Below are positions 7,672 to 17,831 of a DNA stretch of 64,000 bases, piece after piece (positions within the stretch are counted from its first letter, which is position 1; every line of letters starts with the position of its first letter). Source of the DNA: Helicobacter felis ATCC 49179 (lineage in GTDB: Bacteria > Campylobacterota > Campylobacteria > Campylobacterales > Helicobacteraceae). The notes below the pieces were generated by a model, which did not search any database, was not told the DNA's origin, and worked only from the letters and a program-made list of their open reading frames with translations. Made by a program: the position numbers and the translations under genes. The stretch spans positions 568,311 through 632,310 of the forward strand of contig NC_014810.2 of assembly GCF_000200595.1 (NCBI RefSeq). The letters run 5' to 3'.

Positions 7672-9813
7672 ATGAAACGCATTTCTGTAGATATTGGCGG
7701 GACTTTCACGGATTGCTTCTTTGCATGGAATGGGACTTATATTGAATCTAAATCTCTCACCACCCATCATAATTTGTCCTTAGGCTTTAATGCGGCTTTG
7801 GATAACGCTTGCAAAATGGCAGGACTCACTAGAGAGCAAGTGCTCAAAGAAGTAGATAGTGTGCGTTATGCCACCACTTTAGGCACAAACGCTCTCATTG
7901 AGGGCAAGGGTCCTAGAGTGGGCGCGATTGTTACGCATGGTTTTGAGGACACCATCCACTTATCAAGGGGTAAGGGCTATGGCGAGGGGCTAGATGTTAC
8001 AGAACAGGGCAATATGCCCAATGCCCAACGCCCCGACCCGATCGTGCCACGCCGCATGGTGCGCTCGGTTAAAGAGCGTGTGGATAGCGTGGGGGAAATT
8101 TTAGTCCCCTTACAAAAAGAGGATGTCAGAAAGCAAGTGCGCGATTTGGTGGATAATGGCGCGCAAGCTATTGTAGTTGCGCTCACCAACGCCACAGAGA
8201 ATCCTAGCCATGAGCAACTTGTGCTAGAGACTATCCTAGAGGAATACCCCGCGCACGAACTGGGCGCGATTCCGGTGATTTTAAGTTCGCAAGTTTCTGG
8301 GCGTAAGGGGGAATATGTGCGCGCCAACACGACCATCATTGACGCGTTTTTGTATGAAATCATGTTCCATGCCCTAAGCCAACTGAGCTCCAACCTGCGC
8401 GATAGTGGCTATGACAAACCCATGTTGGTGATTCATAACAGCGGGGGGATGGCACAGAGTAACTCCACAGACAGCCTACAAACTATCCACTCCGGACCTG
8501 TAAGCGGAGTGAGCGCGTCCCAACACCTCTCAGAAACTACCGATATTGGGAATGTGGTCTGTATGGACATGGGTGGGACCTCCTTTGATATTGGGATTTT
8601 GCCCAAAGGCGGGGTCAAACACTACGACTTCCAGCCCGTCATCTGCCGTTGGCTTGTAACTCTGCCTATGATCCACTTAAACACTTTGGGTGCGGGAGGC
8701 GGATCGATTGCCACCTACGATCGCATCCACCAAGCGGTCAAAATCGGACCTGAGAGCGCGGGTTCTGATCCCGGGCCTGCTTGTTACGATCGTGGCGGAC
8801 TAAATCCTACGGTTACGGATGCGGACTTGCTTTTAGGCTATCTCGATCCAGATAACTATGCTAATGGGGTGATCCCCCTCAACCCCAAACGCTCTAAGGC
8901 TATGATTGAAGACAATCTTTGCGATCCTCTTGATTTGGATGTTATTGAGGTCGCTAAGGTAATTAAACGCACTGTAGATGAGCAAATGGCAATCGGGATT
9001 GAGATGGAGCTTAGGAAAAATGGGGGGAATGTGGATGAATTTACTATGGTCGCTTATGGAGGCAATGGACCTTTACATGCTTGTGGCATTGCCCACCACG
9101 CAGGTATCCAAAAAATCCTATTCCCTCCTTTTGCTTCTGTGTTCTCAGCATTAGGAGCGGGCAATATGAAACCCCTACACATCCATGAGCGCAGTGGTTA
9201 TATCGTGCTTTACGAGCCCATTGAACGCAAACTCTTTGATGAGTATGAGCGCATGAACGAATACATTGAGGAATTGGAGCGTAAGGGCAAAGAGGACTTA
9301 AAACGGCAGGGCTACGATATTTCAGGCGTGCAACACCGCTTGGAGATGGACATGCGCTATGGCAACCAGCGTGTTACCACTTCTGTAGTGCTCGACATCA
9401 ACCGCTTTAACCATGTAGGCGATGTTTTACGCGCTATCCGTACTTTCTCAGATGTCTATGCCAAGCGTTATGGCAAGGGGGTAGAGGCTCCTGAGGCAGG
9501 CGTGCGCGTGCAGACCGTGCGCGTGGCGACTTTTATTAATACTGATGTGGTGCATTTTAAAGAACTCTATACCACACACAAGCGCACCACTCCCCCTGCT
9601 AAAAGCCACCGCAAAGTGCATTTCGTAGATGAAAAAGACCCCATCCAGACCCCTATCTATGATGAAAGCGTGCTCACCGCTGAGTATGTGATCCACGGAC
9701 CTGCCATTGTAACCACAAAGAGCACGACCTATTTGGTCGAAAAGAACTGGCGTATCGAGCCCACCCCACAAGGGGCAGTTTGGTTGCTAAAAGATAATGT
9801 CAATGCAAAATAA
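7672..9813 (+). CDS. acxA: acetone carboxylase beta subunit (HyuA family)
   Basis: ATP-using subunit that phosphorylates acetone and/or bicarbonate. At 713 residues it has the usual AcxA length. Motifs are DIGGTFTD (residues 7-14), MDMGGTSFDIG near 300, and a glycine-rich GAGGGSIA near 343. It begins 9 bases after acxC, with an AAGGAG ribosome site. The H. pylori acxABC genes are known to support mouse colonisation, and this locus is the counterpart. Confidence 0.93.
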   Translation: MKRISVDIGGTFTDCFFAWNGTYIESKSLTTHHNLSLGFNAALDNACKMAGLTREQVLKEVDSVRYATTLGTNALIEGKGPRVGAIVTHGFEDTIHLSRGKGYGEGLDVTEQGNMPNAQRPDPIVPRRMVRSVKERVDSVGEILVPLQKEDVRKQVRDLVDNGAQAIVVALTNATENPSHEQLVLETILEEYPAHELGAIPVILSSQVSGRKGEYVRANTTIIDAFLYEIMFHALSQLSSNLRDSGYDKPMLVIHNSGGMAQSNSTDSLQTIHSGPVSGVSASQHLSETTDIGNVVCMDMGGTSFDIGILPKGGVKHYDFQPVICRWLVTLPMIHLNTLGAGGGSIATYDRIHQAVKIGPESAGSDPGPACYDRGGLNPTVTDADLLLGYLDPDNYANGVIPLNPKRSKAMIEDNLCDPLDLDVIEVAKVIKRTVDEQMAIGIEMELRKNGGNVDEFTMVAYGGNGPLHACGIAHHAGIQKILFPPFASVFSALGAGNMKPLHIHERSGYIVLYEPIERKLFDEYERMNEYIEELERKGKEDLKRQGYDISGVQHRLEMDMRYGNQRVTTSVVLDINRFNHVGDVLRAIRTFSDVYAKRYGKGVEAPEAGVRVQTVRVATFINTDVVHFKELYTTHKRTTPPAKSHRKVHFVDEKDPIQTPIYDESVLTAEYVIHGPAIVTTKSTTYLVEKNWRIEPTPQGAVWLLKDNVNAK

Positions 9814-9823
9814 GGAGAATCCC

Positions 9824-12196
9824 ATGCCAAATAAAAATCAAGGAACACATGTCCATGCCCACAACCACCCGCACGCGCACAACCACCACCATGCGGTTGG
9901 CAAAAGCGATAAAAAGGAATTGAGCGCAGAAGAGCAAGCTTGGGTCGATGATTTCATGAACGAGACCACGCTCTTTTTAGGACCAGATCCTGAAATTATG
10001 CGCCACCACTCCATCGCCAAGCGCACCCCCCTAGAAGATGAAGTGCTTAAAAAAGGAGCTAACCCCTTGCTTTACGATCGTATCCGCAGGCGTTTGAGCG
10101 GATCGCTGGATGAAGCCTTTGAAATGTGCGAGAGCATGGGGGCAGCCCCGGGAGCAAAGTGGGCGGATTTGTCCGTAGCGGTCTATACGGCTAGTGGGGA
10201 TGTGTGCTACATGTCCAATCGCGGGGTGATTGCCTTTGCTGCCGTGTTGCACCACCCGATTCGCTACATCATGAAGTATTGGAAAGATGAACCCACTGTG
10301 GGCATCCATCCGGGCGATGGTTTTTTCCATAATGATGCGCGCTTTGGATGCGTGCATAATACCGATCAATCCATGCTCACTCCCGTGATTCGCAATGGGG
10401 AGATTATCGCATGGGTGGGCGCGACCATCCATGAGGGCGAAAATGGCGCGTGTGAGCCCGGAGGCATGCCCTCAGGTTCTGAAACCCCCTTTGATGATGG
10501 CTTGCGCGGGAGTCCGATGAAAATTGTGGAGCGGGGTAAATTACGCCGCGACTTGCTAACTTTCTTGCAGCACTCCACGCGCGATCCAAAGCTCATGCTC
10601 GCAGATATTAAGGTCAAAATGGGAGCAGTGCGCCGCGTGATGGACATTGTGGATCGCATGATCGATGAATACGGCATCGATGCTTTTGTGGGGGCGATTC
10701 GCATGACTGTGGAGGATGTGGAAAATGAAGTGCGCCGCCGTATTGCTGCCATGCCTGATGGCGTGGTTACTGTGCAGCAGTTTGTCGATTCCACACTCAA
10801 AGAAAATATCCTCATTAAATTTGCTTGTAAAATCACGGTTAAGGGCGACCACATGACTGTGGATTTAAGGGGCTCGGGCAAAGAGATCATTAACCGCGCT
10901 ATCAATTCGCCCTTAGCCTCAACTAAGGCGTTCTTTGCCCAAGCGATTTTAAACCACTGGTGGCCTGATCTGCCCCGCTCCACCGGCGCGCTCTCTCCCA
11001 TTGAAATCATCTCTGATGAGGGCACTTGGGGGGATTGTTCTTATGACGCACCCAATGGGCAGAACTTACAAGCCTCTTTCCGCGCCTTTAGTGCCTTACA
11101 GATCGCTTATGCCAAATTGCAATTTTCCATGCACACCAAATACGCTAATGTGCTTGCCCCTTGGTTTAACCAAATCAACGACTTTTTATGGGGCGGAGAA
11201 ACCCAGCATGGCGAACAAGTGGGCAATCTTTGCGCAGATCTCAATGGCATGGGTGGGGGAGCAAAAGCCTTTAGGGACGGCGAGGATGCGGTTGCACCTC
11301 TCTTCTGTGCAATGGCAGACATCGGCGAACAGGAAGTGATGGAAGAGGAAGTGCCCTTTTTGCAACTTGTGAGTAAGCGCGTGGTGCGCGACAATCAGGG
11401 CTTTGGCAAGTTTAGAGGGGGCATGGGCTATGAAATGATCGTAGCAGCGCGCAACACGCCCGAATGGGGCTTTATGACCGTTACATCGGGAGCAAAGTTC
11501 TCCAGTGTGCCCGGACTCTTTGGGGGTTATGGGTGTGCGACTTACCCTCTAGCGATGGTCAAGGGAATTAATATTTTTGAGATCATTAAAAAGAATCCCG
11601 AAGAGTTTGACCTCTCTATGGAGCGTGTGATGAATGAACGCCCCTTTAAAGGCGGGGTTTACACAACCTACCATATGGGCTTGCAATTTGACCGTTCCCA
11701 AGAAGGCGAGTTGTATATGATCTCTCAAGGTTGTGGGGGCGGTTATGGGGATGTGCTCGAGCGCGACCCTGAGATGGTGATGGAGGATTTGCAAATAGGG
11801 CGCATTTCTGAGCATGTCGCCTCTAATATTTATAAAGTGGTGTGGGATAAGGAAACCTTTGTGGTGGATGTAGAAGCCACTGCTAAATTGCGTGCCAATG
11901 AGCGCAAAGCCCGCTTAAAAAGGGGTCTGCCCTATGATGAATTTGTCAAAAAACATGTCAAGGACGAACCGCCTAAAGACCTTTACTACTATGGCTCTTG
12001 GGGTGAGAAAAACCCCGAGGAGTTGATCGCCACCGTGTGGGATCACCACGGACCCAAACGCGTGAAGGGCAAACTTAAAGACATCCCCCTAGTGGTGATG
12101 CCCAACCGCCATGTGGTTAAAATTGCCCAGCTTGAAAAACGGGTTGAAGAGCTAGAAATCAAATACGAGGGGGGGGTTAGACCTAAGTTGGTTTAG
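9824..12196 (+). CDS. acxB: acetone carboxylase alpha subunit (HyuB family) with His-rich N-terminus
   Basis: Large subunit of acetone carboxylase, which holds the metal (Mn in characterised enzymes) and the carboxylation site. The start is taken at ATG 9824 because AAGGAG lies 7 bases before it; an in-frame ATG at 9797, inside acxA, has no ribosome site. The resulting 790-residue protein begins with a His-rich tail: within residues 8-24 it reads HVHAHNHPHAHNHHHAV, 9 His in 17 positions. The HyuB core follows from about residue 33. Such a tail could bind nickel or other metal, a recurrent theme in gastric Helicobacter proteins such as Hpn and HspA. The tail is visible in the sequence; its role is inference. 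Confidence 0.93.
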   Translation: MPNKNQGTHVHAHNHPHAHNHHHAVGKSDKKELSAEEQAWVDDFMNETTLFLGPDPEIMRHHSIAKRTPLEDEVLKKGANPLLYDRIRRRLSGSLDEAFEMCESMGAAPGAKWADLSVAVYTASGDVCYMSNRGVIAFAAVLHHPIRYIMKYWKDEPTVGIHPGDGFFHNDARFGCVHNTDQSMLTPVIRNGEIIAWVGATIHEGENGACEPGGMPSGSETPFDDGLRGSPMKIVERGKLRRDLLTFLQHSTRDPKLMLADIKVKMGAVRRVMDIVDRMIDEYGIDAFVGAIRMTVEDVENEVRRRIAAMPDGVVTVQQFVDSTLKENILIKFACKITVKGDHMTVDLRGSGKEIINRAINSPLASTKAFFAQAILNHWWPDLPRSTGALSPIEIISDEGTWGDCSYDAPNGQNLQASFRAFSALQIAYAKLQFSMHTKYANVLAPWFNQINDFLWGGETQHGEQVGNLCADLNGMGGGAKAFRDGEDAVAPLFCAMADIGEQEVMEEEVPFLQLVSKRVVRDNQGFGKFRGGMGYEMIVAARNTPEWGFMTVTSGAKFSSVPGLFGGYGCATYPLAMVKGINIFEIIKKNPEEFDLSMERVMNERPFKGGVYTTYHMGLQFDRSQEGELYMISQGCGGGYGDVLERDPEMVMEDLQIGRISEHVASNIYKVVWDKETFVVDVEATAKLRANERKARLKRGLPYDEFVKKHVKDEPPKDLYYYGSWGEKNPEELIATVWDHHGPKRVKGKLKDIPLVVMPNRHVVKIAQLEKRVEELEIKYEGGVRPKLV

Positions 12197-12204
12197 TCTT
12201 TGTT

Positions 12205-12223
12205 GCCAAGCTTTAAGCTTGGC
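12205..12223 (+). terminator. hairpin after the acx operon
   Basis: A perfect inverted repeat, GCCAAGCTT then AAGCTTGGC with one base between (in practice about a 7-bp stem and 5-base loop), starts 8 bases after the acxB stop. It is followed by a moderately T-rich stretch. It is probably a transcription terminator or mRNA-protecting hairpin. Confidence 0.55.
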
Positions 12224-12333
12224 TAGTTTCTAATTTTAAGGAATGCTTTATCACTTCAATTGCCCTTAGGCATGCCCACCGCATACAAGAAGGGGGGATC
12301 GGGCGTTTAGCCAAGCAGACTAGCTAAATTTAC

Positions 12334-13021
12334 ATGGTAATACCCAAAAAACCCCAAGAGTTTTTAGAGTGTAAAAGATGCAAATAAGGATATTTCTGCG
12401 GATTCAAAAGTCTATGACGCAATAAAAAAGATAGCGGATACACATGCCAGAGATTTAAAAAAACAGGTCGATGTTAGAATGACAGAAATGAAAAGTGATG
12501 ATAATTCACATTATTTAATTTACAGAGTTTTAGGCATATCAGACAAGGAGGGAAATTTAATCGATCTATACCAAAACAAAGGGCGGTTTTTATACAAGCA
12601 TGCCGGAGCGTTCTTAGAAGAAGCTACTTTTGCATGCTTTAAGCACAAATACAATGAGGCTGAAAAGATGAAAATTGCCAACACGCTTGGTGCAAGGCCA
12701 AAAACCTTTGAGATCGATTGTCTTGTTAATAAGGATGCCCAATGAAATTAAATGGAGAGACGCGACCACAGATGGCGATCATATCACCAAAGAACACACG
12801 CGTGTCAAGGCGATTAAGCAGAAAGGTTACAAACCAATTAGGGTGATGTTTTACTATCCTCAAAGAGCGCAGGCAAAAAAATCCAAGAAACGCTTGAAAC
12901 TTTATATTTAGGGGTTGGTGGCAAGTATTATTATGGAGATTTAGCATGGGACTACATTCAGGACTATACGGGCATCAATCTGATGGAAATCTTAGAAAAA
13001 ATCGCCACAACAAGAAGGTAG
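12334..13021 (+). pseudogene. ApaLI-like type II restriction endonuclease, frame-broken
   Basis: Coding similarity runs through three reading frames. A possible start at ATG 12334 opens with MVIPKKPQEF and leaves frame near 12370-12385. A second piece (up to 12745) contains MKSDDNSHYLIYRVLG. The third, from about 12730, contains EIKWRDATTDGDHITKEHTR, whose E-x-K resembles a PD-(D/E)xK catalytic centre and recalls ApaLI-type enzymes. The frame is lost again at an A7 tract (12875-12881); A8 would restore it through YLGVGGKYYYGDLAWDYIQ to a stop at 13019-13021. With three breaks it is most likely inactive. The family call is from remembered similarity. It lies 2 bases before its methyltransferase and between two conserved loci, which fits an acquired module. 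Confidence 0.65.
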
Positions 13022-13023
13022 AA

Positions 13024-14174
13024 ATGTTGTACAGGGGCGACTGTTTACAGATAATGCAAGGGTTCGGCCCTGATTCTATAGACATGATCTATTTAGACCC
13101 TCCTTTTTACAGCCAAAAACGACAAAAATTAGTAGATTCTCAGGGAAAAGAATATGTTTTTGCAGATTTATGGGAATCCAAAGAAACCTATCTTAGCTAT
13201 ATGGAGGCCCGTTTACAAGAAATGCATCGTTTGTTGAAAGCAAGCGGTAATCTTTTTTGCCACTGCGACACCTCCGCATCCCACTACTTGAAAGTTTTGC
13301 TAGATAAAATATTTGGAGAAAACAATTTTAGGAGTGAAATTATTTGGACATATAAGAGGTGGTCCAATGCGCAAAAAGGGCTGATTCCCAACCACCAAAC
13401 GATTTTTTTTATTCTAAAACAGATCATTACAAATTCAACACGCTTTTTAAGGATTACTCCCCGACAACCAACATCGATCAAATTTTACAGCAAAGAGAGC
13501 GTAATGCAAAGGGAAAGTGTCGCTATAAAAGAAATACTGAGGGTGCGATTGTTATGGCTAAAGAAAAAAGAGGTGTGCCTCTCTCAGATGTATGGGAAAT
13601 CCCTTTTCTCAATCCTAAAGCCAAAGAAAGGGTTGGATACCCCACCCAAAAACCTATTGAGCTCTTAGAGCGTCTTATTCAAATTAGCACCGATGAAAAC
13701 GATATTATCTTAGACCCTTTTTGTGGCAGTGGAACGACATTGGTAAGCGCAAAATTGTTACACAGAGAATACATCGGCATAGATATTAGCCAAGAAGCGA
13801 TCCATTTGACACAACAGCGTTTGGATAAACCCTGCAAAACACATTCTCGTTTATTAAAGGTCGGTGTAGATGCCTATAAAACAAAGAACGACCACGACCT
13901 AGCAATTCTTGATCAATTCGATTGCACCATTGTGCAAAGAAATAAAGGCATAGACGCATTGCTTAAAAAGCATTATTTAGGCGCGCCTGTTGCTTTGAAA
14001 ATCAAAAAGCAAGAGGAGTCGATTGCAGAAGCTATCCATTTACTCGATGCAGCAGCCAAAAAAAGGCGTTGCAGTTTTACGATTTTGATAGTGGATGGTT
14101 TGCTGACAAGAGAAACCGTGCCAGACAACATGATCATCATTAAAAACACAATGTGGAGGCTCACCTGTAGATAA
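13024..14174 (+). pseudogene. DNA methyltransferase of the same system, frameshifted at a T8 tract
   Basis: Amino DNA methyltransferase in beta-class motif order. The catalytic motif YLDPPF lies near residue 25, followed by a variable target-recognition region, then the AdoMet motif DPFCGSGTT and GIDIS. DPPF favours N6-adenine or N4-cytosine methylation. The start is ATG 13024, giving MLYRGDCLQIM. The frame breaks at T8 (13403-13410): upstream reads through QTIFF and downstream resumes at YSKTDHYKFN. One extra T would give an uninterrupted protein of 383 residues. A single break at a homopolymer fits phase variation, but also recent decay or a sequencing error. The C-terminal 100 or so residues beyond the AdoMet motif are an extension of unknown role. 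Confidence 0.75.
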
Positions 14175-14257
14175 TTGTACAAAAAGATTTTGCAAATAGA
14201 ATATAGAAGATCCTATTTGCGCTTGTACGAGATATGTGTTTTGAATACCGATCTAAT

Positions 14258-14308
14258 ACTTTAAGCCCCCCTTAAGCTTTAAAATCCTATAATCGCGTTT
14301 TGCCAAAG
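14258..14308 (+). promoter_or_regulatory. promoter of the 16S rRNA gene
   Basis: A perfect -10 TATAAT lies at 14288-14293, followed by a G/C-only discriminator (CGCG) and TTTTGCC. The 51 bases align without gaps to the 23S promoter on the opposite strand at 442-492, with 39 identities. The predicted transcript start is near 14300, about 208 bases before the mature 16S. Confidence 0.8.
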
Positions 14309-14507
14309 TTAAGGCTGTTGAAAAAGCTAAAACTTCATACGCAACGATCTTTGACATTTAAGCAAGAGAGTCTTGTAGCCAAAATTTGTTTTTTGATTTT
14401 TGTTTTTGGCTAAAGAACTCTAGTTATTGACACAACTTGTCTATACAGAGTAATCTTGTGTGCTTGTAGAGAAATCTATGAGCACAGAGCCAGTTTAGGA
14501 TTTAAAC
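14309..14507 (+). other. 16S rRNA leader with processing stem strand
   Basis: The leader holds TAAGCAAGAGAGTCTTG (14359-14375), which is complementary to the trailer at 16050-16066 with one G-U pair; 12 bases of it pair perfectly. This is the expected long stem cut by RNase III. Immediately after it is a 9-bp perfect hairpin, TAGCCAAAA (14376-14384) with TTTTGGCTA (14404-14412). No gene is seen here. Confidence 0.7.
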
Positions 14508-16008
<1,501 letters not shown>

Positions 16009-16070
16009 TTAGAGAAACCCTTTAAGACTTCGTTGTCTTAAGGCAGGCTCAAGGCTCTCTTGCTTAGGTG
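16009..16070 (+). repeat. 16S trailer, copy 1 of a flanking direct repeat
   Basis: The block starts with TTAGAGAAACCCTTTAAG (16009-16026) and ends with CTCAAGGCTCTCTTGCTTAGGT (16048-16069). Both parts recur in the same order and nearly the same spacing at 16816-16874, with 15/18 and 20/22 matches. The second part forms the downstream arm of the 16S processing stem. A local hairpin (TTAAGAC/GTCTTAA, 16022-16041) and AACCCTT pairing with AAGGGTT at 16073 lie around it. Confidence 0.75.
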
Positions 16071-16173
16071 TTAAGGGTTTGTTTAAAATTTCCATCGTTA
16101 AAATTTGAAGCTTGTTAAGACTCATTTAATTTTTTGGTGTACCATCCCCTTTTTATCAATATAGGATTTCTCG

Positions 16174-16788
16174 ATGGGGCATTTTTTCAAAATTTTGGTC
16201 TTTTTGGGCCTTTTAGCAGTTATGCTGGATGCCAAAGAGGGAGCGCAGGATTACAAGAGCCAGTTTGCCAACGCCCCTAAATGGGTGGTTGGGGATTTAG
16301 ATGCCGTGCCATTTAAAGGTTACAAAAGATGGGGGCTAGGCGTGGGTGAGGCTAAAATCGTGAATGGAGATGTCTCGACTGCCCTCAAAATCGCCCTGAT
16401 GAAAGCGCAACAGCAGATTACAAGAAATTTATTTCATGGCATTAAAATGTCTCTTGACGACGGCAAACACATTTTTTGTTGCCCTAATTACTGGAGCACG
16501 ATCTTCATAGGAGTGCAGTTGGCGCGCCAAACTGTGATACGAGATAACAGAGGCAATATAATAGGGATGGGCGACATGACAGCAACAAAAACAGCCATCT
16601 TAGAACGAGATGTATATGACCACATCGCTGTCAATACAGAAAAGTTAGCCACATGGACTAATGATAAAAAGGTTTGGGTTTTAGCCGGGATTAAGCAAGA
16701 CAAACTCCGTCAAATCTGCGCGTATTTTGACCCTAAGAGCCAAACAATCGCGTGCCAAATAGAACAAGGACTGATCAAAACCAAGTGA
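16174..16788 (+). CDS. LPP20-like exported protein
   Basis: A 204-residue protein with an N-terminal signal-like segment (basic/hydrophobic residues 5-18, then MLDAKE) but no lipobox Cys. The following APKWVVGDLDAV resembles APDWVVGDLEKV of the H. pylori lipoprotein LPP20, and the C-terminal KVWVLAGIKQDKL resembles its RVFVLVGLDKQ. It is therefore probably a member of the LPP20-related secreted family. Two adjacent Cys (FCCPNY near 107) are unusual. The ATG has AGGA upstream. The gene is bracketed by two copies of the 16S trailer, suggesting it was placed beside the rRNA gene by recombination. Function unknown. Confidence 0.75.
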   Translation: MGHFFKILVFLGLLAVMLDAKEGAQDYKSQFANAPKWVVGDLDAVPFKGYKRWGLGVGEAKIVNGDVSTALKIALMKAQQQITRNLFHGIKMSLDDGKHIFCCPNYWSTIFIGVQLARQTVIRDNRGNIIGMGDMTATKTAILERDVYDHIAVNTEKLATWTNDKKVWVLAGIKQDKLRQICAYFDPKSQTIACQIEQGLIKTK

Positions 16789-16815
16789 GGGCAATCTCAG
16801 ATAACTACAATTTTT

Positions 16816-16874
16816 TTAGGGAAACTTTTTAAGGGTTTTTGCGCTCTCACAACTCAAGACTCTCTTGCTTGGGT
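16816..16874 (+). repeat. 16S trailer, copy 2 of a flanking direct repeat
   Basis: TTAGGGAAACTTTTTAAG (16816-16833) and CTCAAGACTCTCTTGCTTGGGT (16853-16874) repeat the trailer at 16009-16069, 805-807 bases further on. The CAAGACTCTCTTGCTT core (16855-16870) is a perfect 16-base complement of the 16S leader (14360-14375), so this copy could also form the processing stem. Confidence 0.75.
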
Positions 16875-16969
16875 CACTCAATCTTCTTTTATTCATATTT
16901 TCATCCATCCATACACGCCACCAAAGTAACGACAAGGTGGACTTATAGATGCGATTGCGTAGAGCGTGG

Positions 16970-16975
16970 TATAAT
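16970..16975 (+). promoter_or_regulatory. -10 box for the lipoprotein gene at 17001
   Basis: TATAAT lies 31 bases before the TTG start at 17001 and 13 bases before the TAAGGAG ribosome site. It supports starting the gene at 17001 and not at the upstream frame opening at 16839. Confidence 0.6.
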
Positions 16976-17000
16976 TAGAATTTTGCGTAAGGAGAATAGA

Positions 17001-17831
17001 TTGAAACGGACCTATTTAGTAAGCGCGTTGATGTTAGGAACTTTTTCAGCATGCAGTGTTTATCAAAGCGCAGACGCTCTACCGGATTTCAAAGAGAGGG
17101 ATCGCCACACCAAAGAAATAAAACGCGAACGACAGAACACGCCACAAGATCGCAAAGAAGTGCAACCCACACCCCCCTCTCAAACTGAAGAAAAAAAACA
17201 AGATGAAGTTTCAGAGGTCTCTCACGCCGGAGACGCTAAACTTGAAAACACGCTTAAAGAACTCAGCGCGCTTGTCGTTGCTAACACCAAAAAAATGGAC
17301 GCTTTAGACAAGCAACTTACAAATCCACAATCCAAGCAAGACACCTCTTTGCCTAAGGAAAACATTGAATGGGAAAATGTGCAAGTGGAGGATATCCCGG
17401 ATAATAAAGTAATGGTGGTGAAATCGAATCATTTCTTAGTGGGCTATGGAGTCAGCGGAGGAGATGTGGATTTTTCTAACGAAACTAGTGCCAAAGAGAG
17501 CGCTTATTTTAATGCCCGCAGGATGCTCTCCTCTCTGATATACCGGAAGTTTATTTGGAATTTGGATCGCAGACACCTCAAATCTGAGCATCTTAAAAGT
17601 ATTTTGCTATTTACGATTGATAAGGCAATCAATAGCGCAGACATTTACAAAGAAAATATGTACATAGCTTTGCCCGCCTACCATAAGTTTGTATCCCTCT
17701 TTATCGTAGATGCACGGGTTTTAACCCGCGTTAAAAGACTTGTGCAAGCGCAATACACCTTCACAAAATCCCAACGCCAAGTCATCGATCAGGTCATTTT
17801 GGACATGCAAAATGAAGACGCAACCTATTGA
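17001..17831 (+). CDS. putative lipoprotein, unknown function
   Basis: A 276-residue protein beginning MKRTYLVSALMLGTFSACSV: basic n-region, hydrophobic core and lipobox FSAC with Cys18. The start is TTG at 17001, with TAAGGAG 7 bases before and a TATAAT box further upstream. The open frame reaches back to 16839, but those 54 codons precede the promoter. Residues 35-125 are charged and low-complexity (Lys, Glu, Gln, Pro), probably a spacer from the membrane. The C-terminal half (VGYGVSGGDVDFSNETSAKE onward) may be a globular domain distantly like LPP20-type proteins. No function is assigned. Confidence 0.75.
   Translation: MKRTYLVSALMLGTFSACSVYQSADALPDFKERDRHTKEIKRERQNTPQDRKEVQPTPPSQTEEKKQDEVSEVSHAGDAKLENTLKELSALVVANTKKMDALDKQLTNPQSKQDTSLPKENIEWENVQVEDIPDNKVMVVKSNHFLVGYGVSGGDVDFSNETSAKESAYFNARRMLSSLIYRKFIWNLDRRHLKSEHLKSILLFTIDKAINSADIYKENMYIALPAYHKFVSLFIVDARVLTRVKRLVQAQYTFTKSQRQVIDQVILDMQNEDATY

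Noticed and set aside
9797-9823. Upstream ATG for acxB
   Set aside because: No ribosome site before it; AAGGAG stands before ATG 9824.
12946-13023. Upstream ATG for the methyltransferase
   Set aside because: These codons overlap the nuclease frame, which reads sensibly to its stop at 13019-13021; ATG 13024 gives the usual methyltransferase start.
16839-17000. 54 extra codons at the front of the lipoprotein at 17001
   Set aside because: They precede the TATAAT promoter, cross the 16S trailer copy, and would bury the lipoprotein signal inside the protein.
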